Assembly: GCF_041296385.1 (NCBI RefSeq)
Contig: NW_027184085.1
Coordinates: 57,694,109-57,758,108 of the forward strand
Reading direction: 5' to 3'
Length of the DNA: 64,000 bases
From: Aphelocoma coerulescens
Taxonomy: Eukaryota > Chordata > Aves > Passeriformes > Corvidae
The notes under the pieces were generated by a model. That model was given only the letters and a program-made list of their open reading frames with translations, was not told the origin of the DNA and searched no databases. The position numbers and the translations under genes were made by a program. Shown one piece after another: positions 12,923 through 23,311 of this stretch. Numbering within the stretch: position 1 is the stretch's first letter; every line of letters starts with the position of its first letter.

Positions 12923-12940
12923 CGGGCCGGGGCCGGGGCC
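12857..12940 (+). repeat. Hexanucleotide array GGGGCC / GGGGTC in promoter
   Basis: Fourteen 6-bp units occur in a row: four GGGGCC, seven GGGGTC, one CGGGCC, then two GGGGCC. The block structure suggests one C-to-T variant unit expanded internally. Every unit supplies a G-run, so the plus strand has strong G-quadruplex potential. All six frames stay open across it, giving dipeptide repeats (Gly-Arg in one plus frame, Arg-Pro, Thr-Pro and Asp-Pro on minus). Most of the long open frames in the island exist because of this array. Confidence 0.95.
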
Positions 12941-13060
12941 GCAGCGCTGCCCCCGGCGGGGCCACCCCGGAGCTGCCGCCCCACGACTGCCGCCGCCTCC
13001 CCGCGCCCCTGCGGGTCCTGCGCGCGTGCGGAGCGAGTGTCCGAGGCGTCTGAAAACGAT

Positions 13061-16000
13061 GCTCCGGCGTGTCCCGTGCGAAGCGCGTGGCATCCTGCTG
13101 CGCTGAAAATAATGGAAATGCAGAGCTCGAACCTGAAAATGCCGAGTTCAATCCGCTCACATCTGTTTAAAATAAAACTCCGTGGGTTTGGGGGTAGGTT
13201 TGGGGTTTGCTTGTTTTTTTCTTTTTGTCTGCTATAAAACTTGGAAAGCCTCGCTGCTCCGCTCTGGTTCATAGGTTCATGAGGACAGAAGCGGTGGCAC
13301 CTCGTACACCTTCCCATCGAGCTGGTCCACCCTGCCTCGGCGAGAAACCAGCGTTTTCTCCCATAGTGTTGCTAAAGGTGCTTCTGCACCCAGACGCTGG
13401 AGGTGCTGGGTGAGCCGGGCAGAAACGCGCCGGCTGTCCCTCAGACGCTGCACGAAGAAAGGAGTCCTCCAAAGAGATTAGCCCGAGTAACACCCTTGCC
13501 ACCCAGGCATCTGATGGCAGCAGGAGGAGGGGAGAAAAAAGTGAACCTTTGGCTGGTTTTCCTCCTTGTGATTTTGTTTTTGTCTTCGCTGTTTTGTTTC
13601 CCCCTTACTTTTCATGGGCACATTATCCATCAATCACTTGATGTGTATCCCTTTATATGCCTTTATGCCTTCCACTGGTTTTGTGTGATTTACCTTTCAA
13701 ACACAGAACATCTTAGATTTCATGTTTTTCTCACTCTGATGAGTGAGAACTGCAAAAACCGGAGAGATGCATGTAGGAAATTTAAGTCAATTTATGCTAG
13801 TTTGGCATTTTGGAAAACTACTGCCCACAGAACACTTAAGAGCACACTCAGCACTACCACAAGCATGCCCACCTCAGTCAGCATGTAGCACTGTTCTGGA
13901 CGAGTGTCTCTGGAAATGGGGAAAACAGTTTAGTCTCCAGCTCAGTAGGTCTCCGTTCCTCCTGTAGGGATTTCTAGTGAAAGTGCTAATCAAAGTGGGC
14001 ATAACACCCCCCTATCCCTCCCATCTTAATTCTGCTTAATTCTGAGACACAGTCATCAGACAGTAGCAACCTTGAGAAGCTTGTCATCTGAACCCAGCAA
14101 TTTGGGGATGAAAGGAAATATAGTCCTCCGTGGTATGATACTTGAGCTATCTAGGTGCTGCAGCGTCATGCACTTTCCGCTTATTTAATATACTTGTCCA
14201 GAAGTTGAAAGCTGTAATATTTCTTTCTTCTTAAATTACATTTTTAAGATGTGTAGGAAGCAAGCTTGAATATGAATTACAGTGATGGATTCTAATGTTT
14301 ATGTGCAAGGCCAACTATGTGGTACAATACTGTCTTAACCACCTTAAAAATGTCTGTGCATATTGAATGGGGAGATTTGGACAGGTCTTCTGCTTCTATG
14401 TCATTTGCTTTTAGGAAAAGGATATTTGGACACTGCACATTTCACACTTGTACATATATGGAGATTAGTAATCATTTGGGGTATTTGTAATGCACTTGAT
14501 TAGGTGGTTTTATCCAGGAATGTTGGTCAGCTGTGTGTGATTAAATGGTTTGAAAGGAATGCAGGTCAGCTCCAGAATACAATGTTGTACAGGAGTATGG
14601 CCTGCCTGACAAACAGTACTGATGAAAAAAATAAACCAAAATAATCTTATTTTAATTTGGAATCTATAAATACCATTCATATGCAAATGCACTTTTAAGA
14701 TAAAAGCTTGCCAAGCATCTTTGTATGTATTATATATAATAGTATCTCAGTTAGTACTGATAACCCTGTTTATGTATGTACTTCTGAAATCATTGCTGAA
14801 AATATTGTTTAAACAAGAAGTGCTGATTAGGCCGTATGACTAAAAAAACCTGTAAATTATGATATACAACCTCAGTTCTTGTAAGAACTTCAGGCTGAAT
14901 TTTTACTGCCAGTTATATGGCCTCATCATTATTTTTTGTCTAACATAAAATCACAGAATGTTAGGTCTCTTTTTCCTGTGTGTGCAGATACAAAAACTTG
15001 CTGAAATAGTAAAAAACTTGTCATTGATAATCCTATTCCCAGTGGAGTAAAGTGATTCAAAAATGTGTTGCCTGTTGTTTACCTAGCATGTCTCTCCAGG
15101 ATCACTTGGTGGCTTGTTGAAGCTTGGTGTTCCTACTTGGTGAAGGCAAGGCCAGTATTTGTATCAGCTGCAGAGTGTGGCTGGCATGAGAACAGACTGA
15201 TCTGTGGCCCACATCAAGGGCTCATGGCAGTCAGCAGCAATCACGTCATCCATCAGTGATCATGTACATTGATGTTAACAAACACAAGACAAAACCCTCC
15301 ATTACTTTTGAAATTCTTCTAGGAGATCAGTTTCCGACAGATTTAAGTGTGGTGTTTGATAACATTGTTCATGAAGACCATGACCACATTTTACTTAAGG
15401 CACAAAGCCCATGGAGACCCTTCCTGCAGGAGATTTTCTGTTCCTATGCAGGACCAATGCTGGTGCCTCTATACTTCTTCCTGGAACTGTGCAGCAGTCT
15501 TGTGAAGCTAAAGATATGCAGGAACAGAAAGGAAGCAGCAGAACCCTGGAAGAGATGAGCCCAGCAACATATAGTCCGTTGCCATTTTTTCCGGAGCATC
15601 AAGGCACTGGGAATCAGTGTTGTACAGGTAACTCTTAACAGCTGGTAACCCTAGAGACTTTAGGTAATTAATACATACAGGCAGCCTGTGAACTTCCAGA
15701 TGGTGATCTAGGACTGCTTCTGTATAATATCTCCACCAAGGAACATCACCAACAGTTTCATATTAAGCAAAACCTAGCAATCTCCTGAAATAACAAAGAA
15801 CAAGCTTTAGTTTGGTCAAATGATGAACCTTGATGACTCACAGTCATTCAAGGCAGTCATTGGGGCACTTAGATGTTCTCATTAAAAAAAAAAAAAAACT
15901 AAAAACACACGTAGCTTTGAGAATCAGAAAGAACAACTACTATTTTTAGAGCGTGACAGAATTTATGTACTGATTTCAAAAGAGTGAGTCCAAACCAGGT

Positions 16001-19000
16001 GAATTGTTCCTGTCTTCACCTTCAGATTCTGAGTAAACAGGACACACATCAAGTCAACCATGCATCTAATTTTCAAAAAGCATCATTCCTAATTTTTCCC
16101 ACCTTCAGTTTACCCTGCAATAAATATATAAAATATTTGCTCAGTCTGGAAAAACACTTTAATTCTTAGAAGCACCTAAAAATATAGCAAATGATGGTAT
16201 AGGCACAATTCTATTAGGCTGAGAAAATGTTGGCTATTGCTTAGACTGCTAGAAGTAATGACTTACTGTTTCACTTTGATTGTGACAAATGATACCACAC
16301 ATATGCTGACGAGTAAGTTGGCCATCTTAGGCTCATGGAATGGCTACATCTGAAGGAAAATTGAGACTACAAAGCTGGGGCCGCACTAAAACAATTGTTT
16401 TTCTGCTGCATTTTTGCACTGTTTTCAGTGCTTGTAATGCCTGAACCTGATCTGTTAGCCCACAGTGGGCCAATCTGACATCAGCAGAATTGAGAAAGCA
16501 AGAGTTTACATTGAAAAGAATGCAGATCAGTTCCTCATCCATAAGAAAAGAGAGGATTGCAAAAAGGCAAATAATTAGTTCAAAACCATCTTTCAGAGCA
16601 TATAGCTTTGTTTCTGGGATTGGACAGAAAGTATTTGCTGCAATCTTAAGAGAACATTTAGTTGGCAGCATTGTGGGGGGAGAGGAGACTCAAGCCTGGC
16701 CTTTATTAAATGGCTATTTATTTGACCATGTTCTGCTGGATAAATCACACAGAGAATTTCACAATGCGACATCCAAGGTCCTGCTTATACATTTGGCGCA
16801 GCTATGCAGATGAACTGAGCATAGCATGTATGGTTGGAAAGCTAGTACATGGCATTACTGTGTGAAAAGGTCAGGGACAATTACCATAATCAGCTACTCT
16901 GGCTTCTGGCATAAAGCCCCACAATTCCTGGTTGAACTAGAGAATGTTTTTCAGAAAGTGATCTAATCTTGATTACTCCACTCCTAACAGTGTTGTTGTA
17001 ATACACCATTAGCTTTGCTCTTAAATTATGTATGCCTTGTCCATCTTCTCATTCAGCTATTTGAGTTTTGAGTCTGACTTTGCCCAATGTAAATAGGAAG
17101 CTGTCCATTCTCATAGGTTTTCTTACCATCTATGTATTTCCAGTATGTTTTCAAGCCTCCTCCCAAAAGTTTTTTGTATAGATTATAAAGAATTTCTTCA
17201 AATTCCCTGATATTTTGACAATAATACGAGCCCACAACTTTGAATTTGTGAATATTTGACACCACAGATTTTCATTCTGAAAATTAATGTTGGCAAATCA
17301 GAAAGCTTCTGAGTGTGATCCTCACAACAAATTACAGATGCTAGTAAATTTTTCTCTCTTTTTCTATTATTCCTCTGCTTTATGTACCAAGACCACCTAT
17401 GAATACGGCCACATGAACAAGTTGCCACAAGGCAAGACAGAATTTGAAGCAATGGATTACACGTCTGCTCCATAACTGTCCTGTTGTAGCTCCTTCTCCG
17501 TCCCATGCCGAAGCCAGATCACTTGCTGGGGGAATGCTCCTGTTTAAGAAGCAAGTGAATTTGCACTCTTCAGAGGATGAGAGCATGCACAGAGGCAGAT
17601 CCCACAAAGCAGCTGAACCTGACCGGTTTTTGCATTATCTTACAGCATTAGAGCTTTGTGGGATTACTTGGCTACTGTTTTATACTGGGAATACATGTGT
17701 GGTTGGCTTTCCAGAATTACGCTCCATTTTTCTCCCATCCTGTATATGTGACATGCATTCTCTGATGTGACCTCATTAGGCAAGAAAAACAAGGAAGAAG
17801 AGTTGGTTTTTAAATGTGATTAGAATATAAAGATGTATGGTGCCAATTCAGAGAAAAGATAAAAAGTCAAAAGCCTTGGAGTTTAAGTTCAATGTCAATT
17901 TACACATATCCTTTTCAATTCATTAGGGGTATGAATGAGTCATTAGAGGAAATCCTGACTGGGGAACACATTAACTTGGATTAAGACCAAATATTATGTT
18001 TCACTTGAGCCTGAAGCAAAATCTGTACCGCCATACACTTATTGTAAGAGCCAGAAGTGAATTCCGGTCACAGCAACCCTGTGAATTAATAAAAAACTTT
18101 ATAGCTTTAACCAGAACACCACTACTGATTTGACTGTTTTCAAGATGCTGCAATTAATAACATTATTTTGAGAAAGTTTAAATCCATGCTTACTGTCAAT
18201 CCCTTGGCAGAAGACTCCGTTTCCTGAATTAGATCAAAGCAAGACATTTCAAACAGTCTTTAAGTAATTGCTAAAATAATGATTAAAAAAATACTCCAGA
18301 GAAAACATTCTGTAAACCAGCTGACTGTTATAAAGGCCTAAAAGGAAGGTGAATTCCCATAAAAAAGTTAGGGCAGAAAAGCTTCAACTTTGGTAGTTGA
18401 CCAGTGTATTGGGGCCTGTTACTTCTCTGCTGAAATGAAGAGTTCTGCAATAACTCTCTGTGGAGGGAACTTGGAGGACACAGAGAAAAGATAAGGTGTT
18501 TTTAAGCATTAGAGAGGTGGCTGCTTCCTGTTTTCTTGTCTTACTGAATCGGCAAAACGTGCAGACTTGCAGTTGCACACAGACACACACATCTGTCTGC
18601 ACATCTATCTGTATGAAAAGAACTTGACACAATGACAGCTAAACTAGCCCTGAAGTCGTTCCCTGGAAAGTAAACGTCAGTTCTTTATCCCTCTTAGTTC
18701 TCTGTGAATCACGTAGAAGAGAGAGTTCATTTGCTGGGTTAGCTCAACAAATGAAATATATCTCCTCTTTGCTTCTTATAAAAGTAAAGGTGCAAACAGT
18801 GGCCACACTACTCCCATTACAGACCGCTCTCATTATGATGCCTTCTTGAACAACCTCTCAGAAGACTTCTGTCATGATCAAAGGCACTATTTTGGGTAAA
18901 AATAGTAACAAGAGTTGAATATATGGAGAGAGATGACAGCAAGTAAATGTGGCAATTACACAGAAGGTCATGTAGGCAATTACACAGGCATTTTGTGTGT

Positions 19001-19465
19001 GAGTGTCAACATGAGGCTACAGCCACCTTTAGTAAAGGTGCTGCTTTGTCCTGGAAAAACGCCAGTTCACCTGTAGCATCAGAGAAAATGGCTGTGATGA
19101 GGTATTGAGAGTTTCCACCTTCTCAGTGGCTGACAAGATGCTTCTGAACATTAATGTTCGCATTAAGAATAAAAATTCCTGTTCATATGACTGCTTATTT
19201 GGCAAATCTGTGTTTACCAGAGCTTACTAAAAACACCTGTCTGCCTGAACTTCCATCTGTAAGACTGGAAATAGTTCTGTGAACAAAGAAAAACACAGGA
19301 GAATTCTGCTTTCCTTTACCATAATTATCATTTAGAATTAAAGATTTTTGCACATTACTATACATTCCTACTGGAAAAGGGGAAATGTCTTGTGAATCTT
19401 CAAGCTGACTTAACCTAAATGCTTCTAGGTTCAGAAATGAGGTTTCAGGCTGATTTCTGTACTGT
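13061..19465. other. Non-coding stretch right of the CpG island
   Basis: GC content drops back to background after about 13,500. A plus-strand GTGAGC donor-like site sits at about 13,408 and could serve a divergent transcript, but nothing else supports one. A small 'aaaatcacagaatg' piece near 14,946 may be a CR1 terminus remnant. An A-run lies at 15,883-15,897. The frames at 13,403-13,888 (161 codons) and 15,256-15,558 (100 codons) have no recognisable domains. Confidence 0.5.
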
Positions 19466-20082
19466 CATAGAATCGTATAATGGACTGGGTTGGAAGGGAC
19501 CCAAAAGATCATCTAGTTTCTTCCATGGGCAGGGACACCTCCCACTAGACCACGCTGCTCAGGGCCATCCAGCCTGGCCTTGAGCATTTCCAGGGACAGG
19601 GCATCCACAGCTGCTTTGGGCAACCTGTTCCAGTGCCTCACCACTGTCACAGCAAAGAATTTCTTCCTAATACCTAATACCTAATACCTAATACCTAATA
19701 CCTAATACCTAATACCTAATACCTAATACCTAATACCTAATACCTAATTTCTACCTAATACCTAAATAAACCTGCTTTATTTCAATCTGAAACCATTCCC
19801 CCTTCCCCTGTCAATACACGCTCTTGGAAAAAGTTCCTCTCCATTAGGCTCTCTTTGGGAAAGGGAAGGCTGCAGTTAGGTCACCCTGAAGCCTTCTCTC
19901 TTTCAGGACGAACAAACATGATTCTTTCAGCCTTTCTGTGTGGGAGAGGTGCCGCATCCCTCTGATCATCCTGGTGGCTTTGCACTGGACTCACTCCATC
20001 AGGTTGATGTGCTGGGGAACCCAGAGCTGGATGCAGCACTCCAGGGGGTCTCACCAGAGCAGAGCAGAGGGCAGAACCACCG
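19466..20082 (-). mobile_element. CR1 LINE fragment, minus strand, with internal 7-bp array
   Basis: The reverse-complemented CR1 3' UTR and ORF2 end are readable. It opens with 'gtcatagaatcgtataatgg', then 'gggttggaagggac', 'gggcagggacacctcccact', 'ccagcctggccttgagca', 'gggcaacctgttccagtgcc', and finally 'gagctggatgcagcactcc' and 'ctcaccagagcagagcagag'. A 7-bp tandem array interrupts it near 19.7 kb. The coding remnants are broken, so the element is inactive. Confidence 0.93.
19666..19742. repeat. Eleven perfect 7-bp units (CCTAATA) inside CR1
   Basis: The unit cctaata is repeated eleven times without a mismatch, followed by degenerate units to about 19,764. The ordinary CR1 sequence at this place carries a short 'cctaatatctaat' stretch, so the array most simply arose by slippage from element sequence. 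Its perfection implies recent expansion, and length variation between individuals is likely. Confidence 0.95.
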
Positions 20083-22620
20083 AAAGCCGCCTTTTCTTAC
20101 CTTGTTGAGGTAAGAGGCAGTTGCAAACAAACTTATTTCAGACAGCACTTTCTTTTGGCTCTCCTGTGTTCTATTTCACTGTAGTTTTCTTTCACTGTTG
20201 TTAATTATCTCTTTGCCACCTTTGATGTCTAACAGATATATATTTGAAGTATTGGAAACTAAAGAAGAAACAATTTATGTTCTTTTTTCTGTACTACTCT
20301 GCCGTTGCTACTAAGTAGTGCTTGTCTGCAATAAATAATTCATGAAAGAATCACAATTATAAAGGCATATTAGACTGGTACTCCTTGTAAATACCCTTGA
20401 CAAGAAGATAAGGACTGTGGGTAAAATAGACCAAAACCTAATTAAGAAACAGCATATTGTTCTTCATGAGGAAGAGGGCATATTTTCAAAGCAAAAGCTG
20501 AACTGAAGTCTAAACTAAATCCCTCTGAATTCAGAATACAGCCTGGAATACCAGTTTTCCCCACATGGTCAATGACACAGAATAAACTTTTCCCTCTCCC
20601 AACACTCACACATGCAATTATGAACCAGCAATAACACAATTTGGTAATTATCATTTGAAGTCATCATTTAGTTGTTCTGATACCAAATAGGGTTTCTGCC
20701 AAAGAAAACTTTGTTAGTTATTCAAATAGCATTGTATTAAGCATTCAAAAGACTTTCAAAACTCAAAACAGCAGTCATGTCCCATGAGATTCGCGGCTCA
20801 TATTGTCAATCCATCCTCTGTCCCGTGATCATTGCTGTGATTTACAAAAATAAGACCAGAAAAAAAGCCTAAGAAACAGTATGGGCCAAATAACAGCTGT
20901 TCTAAATTGTCATAACTTTTCCGATCAAAGAAGAATGATGTCGACTTACACTCATGAAGATTCCAACTCTGATCTTTTATTTTCTTCCTTCCAATATGTC
21001 ATAAGGGAGATAGTAGTAGCCAATGATAACACATCTTGCATAGTATTCCTATTCTCTTTGTATTTGTCCTACCAGTATTGTGTACTACACTAGAGTTATT
21101 TTTCCTCTTTTCTCCAGCTGTTTCTGTTTCTCCGCCTCTTTCTTCTGTGTCTTTTCCCTTGATATATTATTGTTATTTGAAATGGCAAAGAAACAGGTTC
21201 CAAATTTTTTTCTCCAGAAGAAAACAGATTTATTTGAATCTCTCTTGGCAACATGTTCCCCACTCACAGGCCACCATGCAAGTACCAGCCTCTGCACTGT
21301 GTGATAGCTCCATTGTTCTAGATACTGGTTGATATTGTGGTGTGCTTGCATAATGAGGAAAACTCCAGAACAGCTCTCTCTCCTGTTGAGAGCTTAGAAA
21401 ATGAAGATGTGAAATTATATCTTCTCGCCTTCTTCTACATTCTTAGCAATATGAGAGGATTAAGAAGGGGTTTGAAACTTGTCATCTACCAGAACAGAAT
21501 TTCTGAATTCCCAAGGAAGCCTTATATTAGCATCTAGGTGGTTCCTCACATACAGTTTGTCCTCCCAGTCCGAGAACTGGAAGCTGGCATGACTGCACTG
21601 GGATATGCAAACCTGGCACATGCTTCCTCTAGAGCTGCTATCAGCCTGTGTAGTTTAGAAATGCCTTTTGGTCACTTTAAATGTTTTGGGAGCTGGCCTT
21701 GAATTAACATGAGGACCAAGCTATTTAGCCCTCCTTTCCCCACACCCCTTTGTGTGATTGACAAGCCCAAATTGAACATTTCAGACAATCTGCACCAAGA
21801 ATTAGAGTTTAACCCAGAAACCTACTCAGTATTATCAGAATTTGTACAGCAATAGCCTATCAAATCCTTTGCCCTTTGGAAGATTATTCTGGGCCAGGTA
21901 TGGTACGTTGTAGTTACAAAGCCTGAAGGCTCACAGGATCATGGGTCATCCTCCATTAGCCAAAACAGGCTGTCTCCTGGCCAGCCAAAAAACCCAAGCT
22001 GGTTTTTTGTCAGCTTTTTTGACAGCTATTACTTTTTGGATATCTAATTTAAATAGTGAAGTATAAAAAGGCAAAGTTTAGAACCTGACTTAAGGGTCTG
22101 AGGTTAGTTCTTTCTCTTAAGGGTGATATCAGCAAAAATCAAATACAAGTGGAAGTTCAAGCACTGGAGATCATGGAGGTAGGTAACTGTGACTTAGCTA
22201 AGAAGGGTTTGTGAACTTCAAACATAAAATAAACAAGAGTAATTGTGATCTGACATTGATGTGCGCCAAAATCCTGCATCTCCCTTTGAAGTCACACAGT
22301 TTAAGGAAAGCTGTGGAATTTGCAGTCTCAGCACCTGTCAAGATTACAGACTGACGTCACAAATTTTTTCAAAACACAGGTTAGAACAAGAAATTAGAAG
22401 GATTCCTGAAAAGGAAGGCACAATTAGAAAGATAGGAAACATTCAAGAAAATTATTTCACTGGGTCCAGTGTGAGTGGATAAGAATTTGATTATGGCATG
22501 TAAGAGGGTTGGGAACACAGTCAGCAGATTCAGAGAGAAAATAGGTCAGAGCAGTGTTAACTGCAACAGAAATTCCTTAAAGGAATTTCAGGCCATATGG
22601 AGTAATTATAAAATGTATTC
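20083..22620. other. Non-coding stretch, nothing recognised
   Basis: AT-rich DNA with scattered short open frames, none with a recognisable motif. I see no transposon signature until the next CR1 copy. Confidence 0.55.
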
Positions 22621-23217
22621 ACAGAATTATAGACTATCCTGAGTTGAAAGGAATCCATAAGGATCATCAAGACCAGCTGCTAGCCCTGCACAGGACACTC
22701 TGATAGTCACATCATGTGCCTGAGAGCACTGTCTAAATGTTTCTTGAGCTCTGTCAGGCTGGTGCTGTGACCACTTCCCTGGAGAGCCTGTTCCCGTGCC
22801 CAACCACCCTCTGGGTGAAGAACCTTTTCCTGATATTCAACCTAAACCTTCCCTGACACAACTTCAGGCCATTCCCTTGCATCCTGTCACTGGTCACCAG
22901 AGAGACCAGATCAGTGCCTGCCCCTCCTCTTCCCCTCACAAGGAAGCTGCAGAACAGCAGTGAGGTCTCCCCTCAGTTTCCTCTCCTCCAGGCTGAACAG
23001 ACCAAGTGACCTCAGCCACTCCTCACACGGCTTCCCCTCAAGGCCCTTCCCCATCCTCGTGCCCTCCTTTGGACACTCTCTAACAGCTCCATGGCTTTTC
23101 TGTGTTGTGGCACCCAAACCTGCCCCCAGCACTCGAGGTGAGGCTGCCCCAGTGCAGAGCAGAGCGGGACAATCCCCTCCCTTGCCTGGCTGGTGATGCT
23201 GTGCCTGATGCTCCCGA
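22621..23217 (-). mobile_element. CR1 LINE fragment, minus strand
   Basis: This reads as the reverse complement of CR1 from its 3' end ('cacagaattatagactatcc') through 'tggagagcctgttcc', 'ccctctgggtgaagaacc', 'ctcctccaggctgaacag', 'ccctcctttggacactctc' and 'cagtgcagagcagagcgg', to 'gatgctgtgcctgatgc'. Its 5' side ends exactly where the plus-strand copy at 6.5 kb is interrupted, and is followed by the same extra segment. The 169-codon minus-strand frame at 22,911-23,420 is element-derived. Confidence 0.93.
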
Positions 23218-23311
23218 GAACATGGGTTATTTTCCTTTTGTTGACTATAACTGGGAAAAGTATCTGTGCAGGCACCAAACTGACATTTATAAGGTAGAAG
23301 TATTCTTCCAC
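23218..23311 (-). repeat. Segment shared with the insert at 6,800-6,892
   Basis: Read on the minus strand, this segment contains 'cttataaatgtcagtttggt' and a 'gtcaacaaaag' stretch, in the same order and spacing as at 6,800-6,892, and runs into the same CR1 position. Beyond about 23,311 the two loci no longer match clearly. This fits a CR1 copy of an insert-bearing subfamily, 5'-truncated near the insert boundary. Confidence 0.7.

Larger units (their letters stand above)
12010..13060. promoter_or_regulatory. CpG-island promoter, possibly SNCAIP
   Basis: Base composition changes abruptly to very high GC with undepleted CpG, against an AT-rich background on both sides. This is a typical vertebrate CpG-island promoter. 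I see no TATA box. Visible sites include GC boxes at about 12,741-12,748 and 12,799-12,807, a CRE-like TGCGTCA at 12,757-12,763, and a CACGTG E-box at 12,782-12,787. Long open frames on both strands (up to 293 codons, Pro/Arg/Gly-rich) result from GC richness and resemble no protein I know. Known synteny (ZNF474 followed by SNCAIP in the same orientation) suggests a leftward SNCAIP promoter. A candidate minus-strand splice donor (GGGGTGAGGTGAGG context) lies near 12,470-12,485. Direction and gene identity are inference; a bidirectional or lncRNA promoter is also possible. Confidence 0.75.

Noticed and set aside
12172..13053. A 293-codon plus-strand frame and 226-280 codon minus-strand frames in the CpG island
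   Set aside because: They are Pro/Arg/Gly-rich, overlap on both strands, and stay open because stop codons are rare in such GC-rich DNA and absent from the hexanucleotide array. No domain or homologue is recognised.
13403..13888. A 161-codon plus-strand frame close to the CpG island, with a hydrophobic stretch
   Set aside because: The hydrophobic run comes from T-rich DNA. The frame crosses a sharp composition change and matches no family I know. It could be part of a divergent transcript but nothing supports a protein.
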